Below, in pieces: positions 1 through 8,105 of a DNA stretch of 64,000 nt; within the stretch, counting starts at the first letter, position 1; every line of letters starts with the position of its first letter. Source of the stretch: CAVQXR01 sp963717955. Its GTDB lineage: Bacteria; Actinomycetota; Thermoleophilia; Gaiellales; Gaiellaceae. The stretch is taken from NCBI GenBank assembly GCA_963717955.1, contig CAVQXR010000001.1:1736001-1800000 (forward strand). The letters run 5' to 3'. The notes under the pieces were generated by a model that ran no database searches, was not told the origin of the DNA, and saw only the letters and a list, made by a program, of their open reading frames with translations. Both the position numbers and the translations under genes were made by a program.

Positions 1-799
1 CCTCGGAGACCTCCAGGCGAACGACGTCGCCGAAGCGGCGGCGGCGCACCTCGACCTCGACCGCCTCGAGCAGGTCGTCGGCCTCGTCGTCGACCGAGAA
101 GTCCGCGTCGCGGGTGACGCGGAACAGCGCGCACTCGGTGATCTCCATCCCGGGGAAGAGCCACGACAGGAAGTGCTCGATCATCGCCTCGAGCGAGATC
201 AGCAGCTCGTCGTGGATCTTGACGAAGCGCGAAAGGCCCTCGGGCACCTTGACACGCGCGAACCGCGTCTCGCCGCTCTCCGGGTCGCGGACGAACAGCC
301 CGATCGACAGCGAGAGCCCGGACACGTACGGGAACGGCTGCCCGGGGCCGACCGCGAGTGGTGTGAGCACGGGGAAGATCTCGCGCTCGAACAGCCTCTC
401 GACGGTCGCCAGCTCATCCCCCGTGCAGTCGGCGACCCTCCCGAAGGCGATGCCGGCCTCCGCGAGCGCGGGCAGCAGCTCCTTCTCCCAGAGGACCGAC
501 TGCCGCGCGGTCAGCTTCAGCACCCGCTCGCGGATCGCCGCGAGCGCCTCCCTCGGAGTCAGGCCGTCGTGGGACCGCATCGGCAGCCCGGCCGCGACCT
601 GCCGGGCGAGGCCGGCGACGCGAACCATGAAGAACTCGTCGAGGTTCGACGAGAAGATCGAGCAGAACTTCACCCGCTCGAGCAGCGGGACGCTCGGGTC
701 GGCGACGAGATCGAGGATCCGCCCGTTGAAGTCGAGCCAGGAGAGCTCGCGGTTGAGGAGCCTCGCTTCGGGCCGCACGCGTGTCTCGACCTTCGCCAT
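1..799 (-). CDS. ppk: Polyphosphate kinase (PPK1), C-terminus cut off by window edge
   Basis: The reverse strand encodes about 266 residues from an ATG at 799 (AGGGGAGC just upstream as ribosome site), open to the window edge. It begins MAKVETR and then has RLLNRELSWLDFNGRILD and the FSSNLDEFFMVRVAGL block, both hallmarks of the N-terminal domain of PPK1. PPK1 reversibly polymerises the gamma phosphate of ATP into polyphosphate at the membrane. The catalytic histidine domains lie outside the window. Its position next to pst, Pit and pho regulators fits phosphate storage. No frameshift is seen. The family call is firm. Confidence 0.95.
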   Translation of the reverse strand, partial: MAKVETRVRPEARLLNRELSWLDFNGRILDLVADPSVPLLERVKFCSIFSSNLDEFFMVRVAGLARQVAAGLPMRSHDGLTPREALAAIRERVLKLTARQSVLWEKELLPALAEAGIAFGRVADCTGDELATVERLFEREIFPVLTPLAVGPGQPFPYVSGLSLSIGLFVRDPESGETRFARVKVPEGLSRFVKIHDELLISLEAMIEHFLSWLFPGMEITECALFRVTRDADFSVDDEADDLLEAVEVEVRRRRFGDVVRLEVSE

Positions 800-862
800 G
801 CTCCCCTGATTGTAGGGACGGATCGCAGCGCCCACGAGGTGGTCCGCCCGGGCCGGCCCACG

Positions 863-1603
863 TCAGGCGGCAGCAAGCGCCGGATGACGATCGAGCCGGG
901 TGATGAACGCCGGCCTCGCCGAGCGCAGGTACTCGACCACGGCGACCTCGCTCTTCTCGCAGGGGAGCAGCGTCTTCCACGTCGCCAGGTGCTCGAGCCG
1001 GTGGAAGTCGCCACTCGCGATCGACGGCAGCCCCGCGTTCGCTACCCAGCTGAACACCTCACGCTGGTTGAAGAGCTCGAAGCGGTCGATCAGGCCGCCG
1101 AGCACCTTCCAGTCACGGAAGAAGCGGCGGGTCTCGCGCGCCGGATCATCACGCGGGCCGTCGCCGTGGGGGTGCGCGGCGATAATCGCCGCCCCCGCCG
1201 AGCGCGCCGCACGCATGGCCTCGGCGAGCCCGTGATCCATCTCGATGAATGAGCGCAGGCCGACCGCGACCGCATGCCCGGCCTCGTCGGGATCCGCGTC
1301 GTTGTACGTGAGCTCGAGCCCCGGGACGACGAGCATGTCGTACGTCTCGCGGGCGCGCGCGGACTCCGCATGGACGGCCGACAGGTACGCGTCGTAGTTT
1401 TCCTCGTCGATGCAGCCGCGGCCGGGATGCTCGGACGGCCAGGGGTCGTCGCTGCGCAGGACGTGGTCTGTGACGGCGAGGACGTCGAAGCCGTGCGAGC
1501 CGTAGAGGTCGACGACCTCGGGCAGGGTGAACGTGCCGTCGCTCCAGGTGGTGTGCGCGTGCAGCTCGCACAGCAGTGGCCGGCTCTCGACGATCATGCT
1601 CAT
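863..1603 (-). CDS. PHP-domain metal-dependent phosphoesterase
   Basis: About 246 residues. The N-terminus carries the PHP signature ELHAHTTWSDGTFTL, followed by VLAVTDHV, a GLELTY segment, IIAAHPHGDG and a late SGDFHRLEHL. These supply the His/Asp metal ligands of a trinuclear PHP site. Such stand-alone PHP proteins hydrolyse small phosphoesters; the substrate cannot be read from sequence. I chose the ATG at 1603, preceded by GAAAGGCGGA; an in-frame start at 1630 and a second ATG at 1597 are alternatives. It lies 63 bp downstream (in its own direction) from nothing obvious and points the same way as ppk, so it could be co-transcribed with it. Confidence 0.85.
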   Translation of the reverse strand: MSMIVESRPLLCELHAHTTWSDGTFTLPEVVDLYGSHGFDVLAVTDHVLRSDDPWPSEHPGRGCIDEENYDAYLSAVHAESARARETYDMLVVPGLELTYNDADPDEAGHAVAVGLRSFIEMDHGLAEAMRAARSAGAAIIAAHPHGDGPRDDPARETRRFFRDWKVLGGLIDRFELFNQREVFSWVANAGLPSIASGDFHRLEHLATWKTLLPCEKSEVAVVEYLRSARPAFITRLDRHPALAAA

Positions 1604-1695
1604 GCGTCCGCCTTTCGTCGCGATTCCCACGTTCAGCGTTGCGCAGCCGGGAGTGGCCGTGGGCTACGAGGGTGTGTCCAGCGGGTGAAAGGTCG

Positions 1696-2082
1696 TCAAC
1701 CGAGCTCTGTGCACAGATCGTCGATCCGGCGGCGGATCTCGTCCCGGATCGCCCGCACCTCCGGGCGCGTGCGGCCCTGCGGGTCGGGAAGGCTCCAGTC
1801 GACGTATCGCTTTCCGGGCAGCACCGGGCAGGCGTCGCCGCAGCCCATCGTCACGACGACGTCCGCCCACGAGACCAGCTCGTCGTCGAGCCCCTGTGGA
1901 CGCGCGTTCTCGATCTCGACACCGAGCTCGCGCATCACCTCGACGACCTCCGGGTGCACGCGTCGTGCGGGCCTCGTTCCAGCGCTGCGGGCCGCGTGGC
2001 GCCCGCCGGCCGCCAGCACGAGCAGCGCCTCGGCCATCTGCGAGCGGCCGGCATTCTGAACGCACACGAAGAGGACGTTCAC
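1696..2082 (-). CDS. arsC: Arsenate reductase, LMW phosphatase-type (thioredoxin-coupled)
   Basis: 128 residues from a GTG at 2082. The P-loop CVQNAGRSQ (CX5R) at residues 7-13, the resolving cysteines in the MGCGDACPV stretch near 79-86, and the WSLPDPQG general-acid loop near 96-103 match ArsC of the pI258/Bacillus type, which reduces arsenate to arsenite through a cysteine relay reset by thioredoxin. Its GTG overlaps the stop of the upstream aquaporin gene (GTGA), so the two are translationally coupled. The arsenite made here would be a natural substrate for that channel. A low-molecular-weight tyrosine phosphatase is the main alternative; the extra Cys pair argues against it. Confidence 0.9.
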   Translation of the reverse strand: MNVLFVCVQNAGRSQMAEALLVLAAGGRHAARSAGTRPARRVHPEVVEVMRELGVEIENARPQGLDDELVSWADVVVTMGCGDACPVLPGKRYVDWSLPDPQGRTRPEVRAIRDEIRRRIDDLCTELG

Positions 2083-2783
2083 GGCTGCTCGTCCGGCCCG
2101 TCCCGATGGAGCCCGCCGAGCTGCGGATGCTCGCCGCGGATCAGCTGGTAGGTGAGCGCCCCGGCCGCGGCGCCGATCAGGGGCGCCGTGAGGTAGATCC
2201 AGAGATCGGCGAGCTCGCCGGACACGAGCGCGGGGCCGATCGATCGGGCCGGATTCATGGACGCCCCCGAGATCGGGCCGCCGACCAGGCCGCCGAGAGC
2301 GACCGTGCCTCCGATCGCGATCGCCGCAGCCTGGCCGACCGCGCGAGTGTCGGTGGCCGCCGCGATGATCACGAACATGAGGAAGGACGTCAGCACGATC
2401 TCGAGCACGAACGACTGCAGAGCCGAGCCCGACGGCCTGGTCGAGCCCAGGTCGGCAACATCGCCGAAGAGGCCGCGTAGGAGCGCCGCGGCCGCGATGG
2501 CGCCGAGGATCTGCGCCGCCCAGTAGGCGCCCATCCTCGCCCACGAGAAGTGCCGCGTGAGTGCGAAGGCGAAGCTGACCGCCGGGTTGATGTGCGCTCC
2601 GGAGACGTGTCCGACCGCGTAGATCATGACCATGACGACGAGCCCGAACGTGGCGGACACGCCGAGCTGGTCGAGCGCTCCCGTCTTCTCGTCGACGACG
2701 ATCGCCCCGCAGCCTGCGAAGACCAGCGCGAACGTTCCCACGGCCTCTGCGCCGAGAGCATGCGGAAGCGAGTGTTGCCTCAT
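2079..2783 (-). CDS. MIP-family aquaporin/aquaglyceroporin coupled to arsC
   Basis: 234 residues, six predicted membrane helices and the two half-helix NPA motifs (GAHINPAVSF near residue 65 and GASMNPARSIG near 183) of the major intrinsic protein family. It conducts small neutral solutes across the inner membrane. The stop overlaps the arsC start by 4 nt. In some bacteria (the AqpS arrangement) an aquaglyceroporin next to arsC replaces an ArsB/Acr3 pump and lets arsenite leave down its gradient; that role is inferred from the pairing here. No arsR-like regulator sits beside it. ATG at 2783 is the only good start. Confidence 0.9.
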   Translation of the reverse strand: MRQHSLPHALGAEAVGTFALVFAGCGAIVVDEKTGALDQLGVSATFGLVVMVMIYAVGHVSGAHINPAVSFAFALTRHFSWARMGAYWAAQILGAIAAAALLRGLFGDVADLGSTRPSGSALQSFVLEIVLTSFLMFVIIAAATDTRAVGQAAAIAIGGTVALGGLVGGPISGASMNPARSIGPALVSGELADLWIYLTAPLIGAAAGALTYQLIRGEHPQLGGLHRDGPDEQP

Positions 2784-2978
2784 GTTTCCGGCCCGCCGGG
2801 CGCCGCCGTCATCCCGGGCACGGGGGCCTCGCCGTCCTCGCCGACGGGTCGAGCGTGAACGTCGACCGGCGAGATACGGCCCTGCAGGGACACCACGGCC
2901 GAACGCTACCGCTCTCGGCGAGACTCGATCAAGCCCCGGTCACCACACGTACACGGCGGTTGCCGCCACGATGCCCGT

Positions 2979-4223
2979 ATGGGGAGCGAAGCTCGGACGC
3001 GACTCGTCCGCCGCATCGGGCTCCTCGACGCCGTCGTGCTCGGCCTCGGCGCGATGCTCGGGGCAGGCGTCTTCTCGGCCTTCGCGCCGGCGGCCGGGGC
3101 AGCCGGATCCTGGCTGCTCGTCGGCCTCGCTGTCGCGGCGCTCGTCGCCTACTGCAACGCCACGTCGTCCGCCCGCCTCGCGGCGCAGTATCCGGAGTCC
3201 GGCGGCACCTACGCGTACGGCAGGCACCGGCTCGGCCCGCTACCCGGGTTCCTCGCCGGATGGTCGTTCACCGCGGGCAAGCTCGCGAGCTGCGCCGCGA
3301 TAGCCCTCACCTTCGGCGCCTACGTCTCGCCGGGGGCCGCTCGCCTGCTCGGGATCGCCGCGGTGGTCGTGCTCACCGGGGTCAACCTTGCGGGGATCTC
3401 GAAGACCGCCGCCGTGACCCGCGCGATCGTGGCGCTCGTGCTCGGGGCACTGGCACTCTTCGTCGCCGGTGCGCTGACGGGTGGGACGGTGGACGCGGCG
3501 AGGCTGGACCCACCCGAAGGCCTCTCGGTCATGGACGTGCTCCAGGCCGGAGCCTTTCTCTTCTTCGCGTTCGCGGGCTACGCACGCATCGCGACCCTGG
3601 GCGAGGAGGTCGTCGATCCGTCGCGCACCATCCCGCGCGCGATCCCGATCGCGCTCGGGATCGCGCTCACCGCCTACGTCGGGGTCGGCCTCGCCGCCGT
3701 GCTCGCTGCAAGCCCGCAGCTGATCGCGGCCAGCCCCGCTCCCCTCGAGGACGTTCTCCGGGCAGGCGACGCCGCCGGGCTGGCGCCGTTCGTCGGTGCG
3801 GGAGCCGCGATCGCGTCGCTCGGCGTGCTCCTCTCCCTGCTCGTCGGCGTCAGCCGCACGGCATTCGCGATGGCGGCGAACGGCGACCTGCCGCGGCGCC
3901 TGGCGGACGTCCATCCGACGCGGCGCGTGCCGCACGTCGCCGAGCTCGCGGCCGCCGCCGTCGTGGTCGCGCTCGTCGCGGTCGCCGACCTGCGGGGAGC
4001 GATCGGATTCAGCTCCTTCTGCGTCCTCCTCTACTACGCGATCACGAACGCATCGGCACTGACGCTGCGCGACTCGCGCGGGGGCACGGCCCTGGCAGTG
4101 GCGGGCCTCGTCGGCTGTGTCGCGCTCGCCGTCGCGGTGCCCGTGCGATCTCTGGTCGGCGGCGCGGCCGTCGTTGCGGTCGGACTCGTGGGCTTCGCGC
4201 TGCGCCGCGCTTTCCACCGGTGA
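2979..4223 (+). CDS. APC-family amino acid permease
   Basis: 414 residues with about 12 hydrophobic segments. The first helix has the family signature LDAVVLGLGAMLGAGVFSAF, whose broken GAGVF bend forms the substrate site in APC transporters. Central motifs FFAFAGYARIATLGEEV and a conserved YPESGGTYAYG after helix 2 agree. It would take up an amino acid or amine by cation symport; specificity is not readable. It is divergent from the aquaporin gene with 195 bp between, in which I see no clear regulatory element, and is followed 22 bp later by the molybdopterin oxidoreductase. Confidence 0.88.
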   Translation: MGSEARTRLVRRIGLLDAVVLGLGAMLGAGVFSAFAPAAGAAGSWLLVGLAVAALVAYCNATSSARLAAQYPESGGTYAYGRHRLGPLPGFLAGWSFTAGKLASCAAIALTFGAYVSPGAARLLGIAAVVVLTGVNLAGISKTAAVTRAIVALVLGALALFVAGALTGGTVDAARLDPPEGLSVMDVLQAGAFLFFAFAGYARIATLGEEVVDPSRTIPRAIPIALGIALTAYVGVGLAAVLAASPQLIAASPAPLEDVLRAGDAAGLAPFVGAGAAIASLGVLLSLLVGVSRTAFAMAANGDLPRRLADVHPTRRVPHVAELAAAAVVVALVAVADLRGAIGFSSFCVLLYYAITNASALTLRDSRGGTALAVAGLVGCVALAVAVPVRSLVGGAAVVAVGLVGFALRRAFHR

Positions 4224-4245
4224 GCGCGTCTGGTACCGTCGGCGC

Positions 4246-6364
4246 ATGACGACGCGGATCGCCCGCGGCTTCTGCCCGCTCGATTGCCCGGACACGTGTG
4301 CCTGGGAGATCGAGGTCGACGAACGCGGCCGGGCGGTCTCGCTGCGCGGGGACCGGGAGCATCCGTTCACGGCCGGAGCGCTCTGCGGCAAGGTCAACCG
4401 CTACCTCGACGCGCTCTACGATCCGGAACGGATCCTCCATCCGCTCCGGCGCAGCGGGCGCAAGGGCGAGGGGCGGTTCGAGCGCATCTCCTGGGACGAC
4501 GCGCTCGAGGCCGTCGCCGGAGGGCTCCGACACGCGATCGACCGGCACGGCCCCGAGTCGGTCCTCCCGTACTTCTACGCCGGGACGATGGGGAAGATCC
4601 AGGGCTGGTCGCTCGGCCCGCGGCTCTTCCGCCACCTCGGCGCGTCCCGCCTGATCACGAACCTCTGCTCCGGGGCGTCGTCGGAGGCCTGTGACGTGAC
4701 CCTCGGTGCCGCGGTCGGCTACGACCCCGAGGACATCGTCCACGCGAAGCTCATCGTGCTCTGGGGGACGAACCCGCTGAACGCGAACGTCCACCAGTGG
4801 AAGTTCCTGCTCGAGGCGCGGGCACGCGGCGCCCACATCGTCGCGATCGACCCGCTCCGCTCCGAATCGGCCGCACGTTGCGACGAGCACATTGCCCCGC
4901 TCCCCGGCACCGACGCCGCGCTCGCGCTCGGGCTGATGCGATGCGTGCTCGACGAGGGCGCTGCCGACCGCGAGTACCTCGAGCGGCACACGATCGGCTG
5001 GCAGGAGCTCGAGGCGCGCCTTACAGAATGGCCGGTCGAGCGCGCCGCCGAGACCTGCGGCCTCGAGGCGGACGTCGTCCGCGCCCTCGGCCGCCGGCTC
5101 GCCGCGACCCGCCCGACCGCGATCCGGGTCGGGCTCGGGCTCCAGCGCCACGGCGGAGCCGGAGCCGCCGTGCGTGCGATCCTCTCGATCCCGGCCGTGA
5201 CCGGCGACTGGCGTCACGTCGGCGGCGGCGTTCTCGCGATGACGAGCGGGCACATGCCGTATGCGTCCGTCGACATGGTCGCGCCGACCTGGGATGCCGC
5301 ACCGAAGGGCCGGCTCGTCAACATGTCGCGGCTCGGCGAGGCGCTGACCGAGCTCGACGACCCTCCGATCGCGGCGACGGTCGTCTTCAACGCGAACCCG
5401 GCGGCCAGCAACCCGAACCAGAACCGCGTGCGCCGTGGCCTCGGCCGGGACGATCTGTTCACGGTCGTGCTCGAGCAGCGCCTGACCGATACGACGGATT
5501 TCGCGGACATCGTCCTGCCCGTGACGATGCAGCCGGAGCACGTCGACCTGTTCGGCTCGTACGGACACCTGTACCTGGCCTGGAACGAGCCCGCGGTCGA
5601 GCCGCCCGGCGAGTGCCTGCCGAACAACGAGGTGTTCCGGCGGATCGCCGCCGCACTCGGGCTCGACGACCCTCGTCTCTTCGATTCCGACCTCGAGCTC
5701 GCCCGCCAGCTGCTCGACACGGATGCGGCGCGCGAGCGCGGGATCACGCTCGAGCGGCTCCGCGAGCGCGGCTGGATGCGCGCGGCCGGCTTCGAGCGCG
5801 GCACCGCCCCGTTCGCCGAGGGCGGGTTCCCGAGCCCGTCCGGAAAGGTCGAGCTCTTCTCGGAGGCGCTCGCGGCGAAGGGCCACGATCCGCTCGTCGG
5901 CTTCGTCCCGCCGCACGAGATCGCTCGACGCGGAGCTGGCGGCCCGTTATCCGCTCGTGCTCATGGCGCCGGCGGGACGGTTCTTCCTGAACTCGACGTT
6001 CGCGTCGCTCGACTGGCACCGCGCGGAAGGCCGGTGGCGTCGTCGTGCACGTCCACCCCGACGACGCCGACGTCGCGGGGGCTCGAGGACGGCGACGGGA
6101 TCCGGATCTTCAACGACCGCGGCTCGTTCGTCGGGCAGGTCGTGCCGTCGACGACGCGGCGCGCCCGGGCGTCGCGTTCCTGCTACAAGTCGCACTGGCC
6201 GAAGCTGGTCGAGGGCGGCGCGAACGCGAACGCGACGACAGCCGGAGCGCGATGCCGACATGGCGGGCGCCCCGACCTTCCACGACAACCGCGTCGAGAT
6301 CGAGCCCGTGTACGCGCGCCGGGGCGCCGCAGCGCTCGCGGGCGCGGCCGCCCTGGCCCGGTAG
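4246..6364 (+). CDS. Molybdopterin oxidoreductase, frameshifted near its C-terminus
   Basis: From the ATG at 4246 the reading frame is intact for about 560 residues. The N-terminus has a four-cysteine [4Fe-4S] motif (FCPLDCPDTCAW and ALCGKVNRY). After it come FERISWDDAL, LWGTNPLNANVHQW and FNANPAASNPNQ, typical of the bis-MGD Mo/W oxidoreductase family. From about 5925 the homology continues through at least four frame changes (VLMAPAGRFFLNSTF, VHVHPDDADV, GLEDGDGIRIFNDRG, KSHWPKLVEGGANANATT) to a stop at 6362. That C-terminal part is the molybdopterin dinucleotide-binding domain. The shifts look like indel errors, though a real pseudogene is possible. Substrate unknown; no UGA stands at a metal-ligand position in the intact part. 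Confidence 0.8.
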
Positions 6365-6438
6365 CACCCGAGGCTCGGCCGCGCCCGGGATGGGGCGGAG
6401 GTCGAGCGCAGGACGCCGGCGCACCCGGCGCCAGGGCG

Positions 6439-7134
6439 CTACTTCGCGATCGCCTCGAGCTTGTAGCCGACCCCGTAGCGGGTCTGGATGAACGTGTGAC
6501 CCTCGGCACGCCGGTCGACCTTGTCGCGCAGCTTGCGAACGAACACGTCGACGGTTCGGTCACGGCGGGTCTGACGGCGGCCCCAGATCTTCTGGAGGAG
6601 CTCGTCGCGGGTGACGACACGGCCCTGCTCCAGCGCCAGCGCATACAACAACCGGAACTCCGTCGGCGTCAACTCACACGACACCCCATCCACATACGCC
6701 TGCACGTTCCGCGGATCCACCAGCAGCTCCTCCACCCGCACCGCCTCACCCCGATGCTCCTCCTGCGCCCGCACCCCCCGCCGCGCCGCAGCACGAACCC
6801 GCGCCACCAACTCCTTCATCGAAAACGGCTTCACCAGATAATCGTCCGCCCCGATCTCCAACGCATGCACCCGATCGTGCTCCGTCCCCCGCGCCGACAC
6901 GACCACGATCGGCGTCCCGATCCCCTCCTGACGCGCCGTCTCGATCAACCGCCACCCATCCAACCCCGGCAACATCAGATCCAACACACACACATCCGGA
7001 CGCTCGAACCGCAACCGCGCCAACCCCGACTCGCCCTTCGCCACCCACAACGGATCGAACCCCGCCGCCTGCAGATGACGCGCCATCCCCTGCGCAATCA
7101 CCTCGTCATCCTCGACGATCAGCACCTTCGCCAT
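6439..7134 (-). CDS. OmpR/PhoB-family response regulator, copy 1 (PhoP-like)
   Basis: 231 residues from the ATG at 7134 (an upstream TTG at 7143 is unlikely). The receiver has the acidic pair EDDE, phospho-acceptor DLMLPG, VVSARG and the KPF lysine. The C-terminal winged helix contains ELTPTEFRLLYAL and the end RYGVGYKLEA. A 650 bp block is identical to the neighbouring copy, so nearly the whole protein is identical; only the first ~10 and last few residues differ. Upstream lie PHO-box-like 11-bp repeats, so it may be autoregulated. Adjacency to pst and the kinase suggests phosphate-starvation control (inference). Confidence 0.92.
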   Translation of the reverse strand: MAKVLIVEDDEVIAQGMARHLQAAGFDPLWVAKGESGLARLRFERPDVCVLDLMLPGLDGWRLIETARQEGIGTPIVVVSARGTEHDRVHALEIGADDYLVKPFSMKELVARVRAAARRGVRAQEEHRGEAVRVEELLVDPRNVQAYVDGVSCELTPTEFRLLYALALEQGRVVTRDELLQKIWGRRQTRRDRTVDVFVRKLRDKVDRRAEGHTFIQTRYGVGYKLEAIAK

Positions 7135-7178
7135 CTCCGCCAATGTTCGCGCGACCGGCGAGGCAACGGGGTTTCATC

Positions 7179-7209
7179 GTGGTAACCGAACGGTGAAGGA
7201 GTGGTGACG
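7179..7209 (-). promoter_or_regulatory. PHO-box-like triple direct repeat upstream of regulator copy 1
   Basis: On the reverse strand GTCACC, TTCACC and GTTACC occur at exact 11-nt intervals (complements at 7203-7208, 7192-7197 and 7181-7186). Actinobacterial PhoP sites are 11-bp direct-repeat units built on GTTCACC. The array sits 45-75 bp upstream of the regulator's ATG, a sensible position for autoregulation. Confidence 0.6.
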
Positions 7210-7342
7210 GCAACCGCCGGTCACCGGGAGCCGGCGGCCCCGCCCGGGGTGAGCGGGGCCGCCGGGGAGGGAGAGGGGGCTCCCCGAGGAACTGGAGCGA
7301 GGCCATTGTCCCGGCTCTCCTCACGACGGTGGGCAACGGGGG

Positions 7343-7360
7343 CGTGAACGGCCGGTGAAC
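7343..7360 (-). promoter_or_regulatory. PHO-box-like double direct repeat downstream of regulator copy 2
   Basis: Reverse strand reads GTTCACCGGCC then GTTCACGCCCC, two 11-nt units in perfect register (complements 7354-7360 and 7343-7349). It lies between the end of regulator copy 2 and the start of copy 1 and points toward copy 1, about 210-225 bp from its start codon. Confidence 0.5.
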
Positions 7361-7376
7361 AGGTGGAGGCCCGCGC

Positions 7377-8090
7377 CTACGCGGAGCCCGGCGTCTCCCT
7401 CGGGAGCGCCTCGAGCTTGTAGCCGACCCCGTAGCGGGTCTGGATGAACGTGTGACCCTCGGCACGCCGGTCGACCTTGTCGCGCAGCTTGCGAACGAAC
7501 ACGTCGACGGTTCGGTCACGGCGGGTCTGACGGCGGCCCCAGATCTTCTGGAGGAGCTCGTCGCGGGTGACGACACGGCCCTGCTCCAGCGCCAGCGCAT
7601 ACAACAACCGGAACTCCGTCGGCGTCAACTCACACGACACCCCATCCACATACGCCTGCACGTTCCGCGGATCCACCAGCAGCTCCTCCACCCGCACCGC
7701 CTCACCCCGATGCTCCTCCTGCGCCCGCACCCCCCGCCGCGCCGCAGCACGAACCCGCGCCACCAACTCCTTCATCGAAAACGGCTTCACCAGATAATCG
7801 TCCGCCCCGATCTCCAACGCATGCACCCGATCGTGCTCCGTCCCCCGCGCCGACACGACCACGATCGGCGTCCCGATCCCCTCCTGACGCGCCGTCTCGA
7901 TCAACCGCCACCCATCCAACCCCGGCAACATCAGATCCAACACACACACATCCGGACGCTCGAACCGCAACCGCGCCAACCCCGACTCGCCCTTCGCCAC
8001 CCACAACGGATCGAACCCCGCCGCCTGCAGATGACGCGCCATCCCCTGCGCAATCAACTCGTCATCCTCGATGATCAGCACGCGCGGCAT
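7377..8090 (-). CDS. OmpR/PhoB-family response regulator, copy 2 (PhoP-like)
   Basis: 237 residues from the ATG at 8090. Residues from about 12 to 228 are identical to copy 1 (receiver with DLMLPG, KPF; winged helix with TPTEFRLL and RYGVGYKLEA), but it starts MPRVLIIEDDELI and ends ALPRETPGSA. It is divergent from the kinase gene with only 15 bp between the two start codons, so promoter elements must lie inside coding sequence or the gene is read from elsewhere. Either copy could be the partner of the kinase. The sharply bounded identity suggests recent duplication or gene conversion. Confidence 0.92.
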   Translation of the reverse strand: MPRVLIIEDDELIAQGMARHLQAAGFDPLWVAKGESGLARLRFERPDVCVLDLMLPGLDGWRLIETARQEGIGTPIVVVSARGTEHDRVHALEIGADDYLVKPFSMKELVARVRAAARRGVRAQEEHRGEAVRVEELLVDPRNVQAYVDGVSCELTPTEFRLLYALALEQGRVVTRDELLQKIWGRRQTRRDRTVDVFVRKLRDKVDRRAEGHTFIQTRYGVGYKLEALPRETPGSA

Positions 8091-8105
8091 ATGCTCAGCG
8101 GGAGT

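Larger units (their letters stand above)
6451..8056. repeat. 650 bp perfect direct repeat (6451-7100 and 7407-8056)
   Basis: The two units are offset by 956 bp and read identical at every base I compared, including synonymous positions and all alternate-frame translations. Identity stops sharply at 6450/7406 and at 7101/8057. Just beyond the 7101/8057 edge the sequences are still related but diverged. The block covers most of two response-regulator genes. Its coding strand uses GTT, TTG, GGT and GGG codons much more than neighbouring genes, which favour CTC, GTC and GGC. Confidence 0.95.

Noticed and set aside
4042..5916. Long reverse-strand open frame (over 600 codons) opposite the molybdopterin oxidoreductase
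   Set aside because: Arg/Glu/Asp-rich shadow typical of antisense to GC3-rich coding sequence; the forward frame has clear family motifs.
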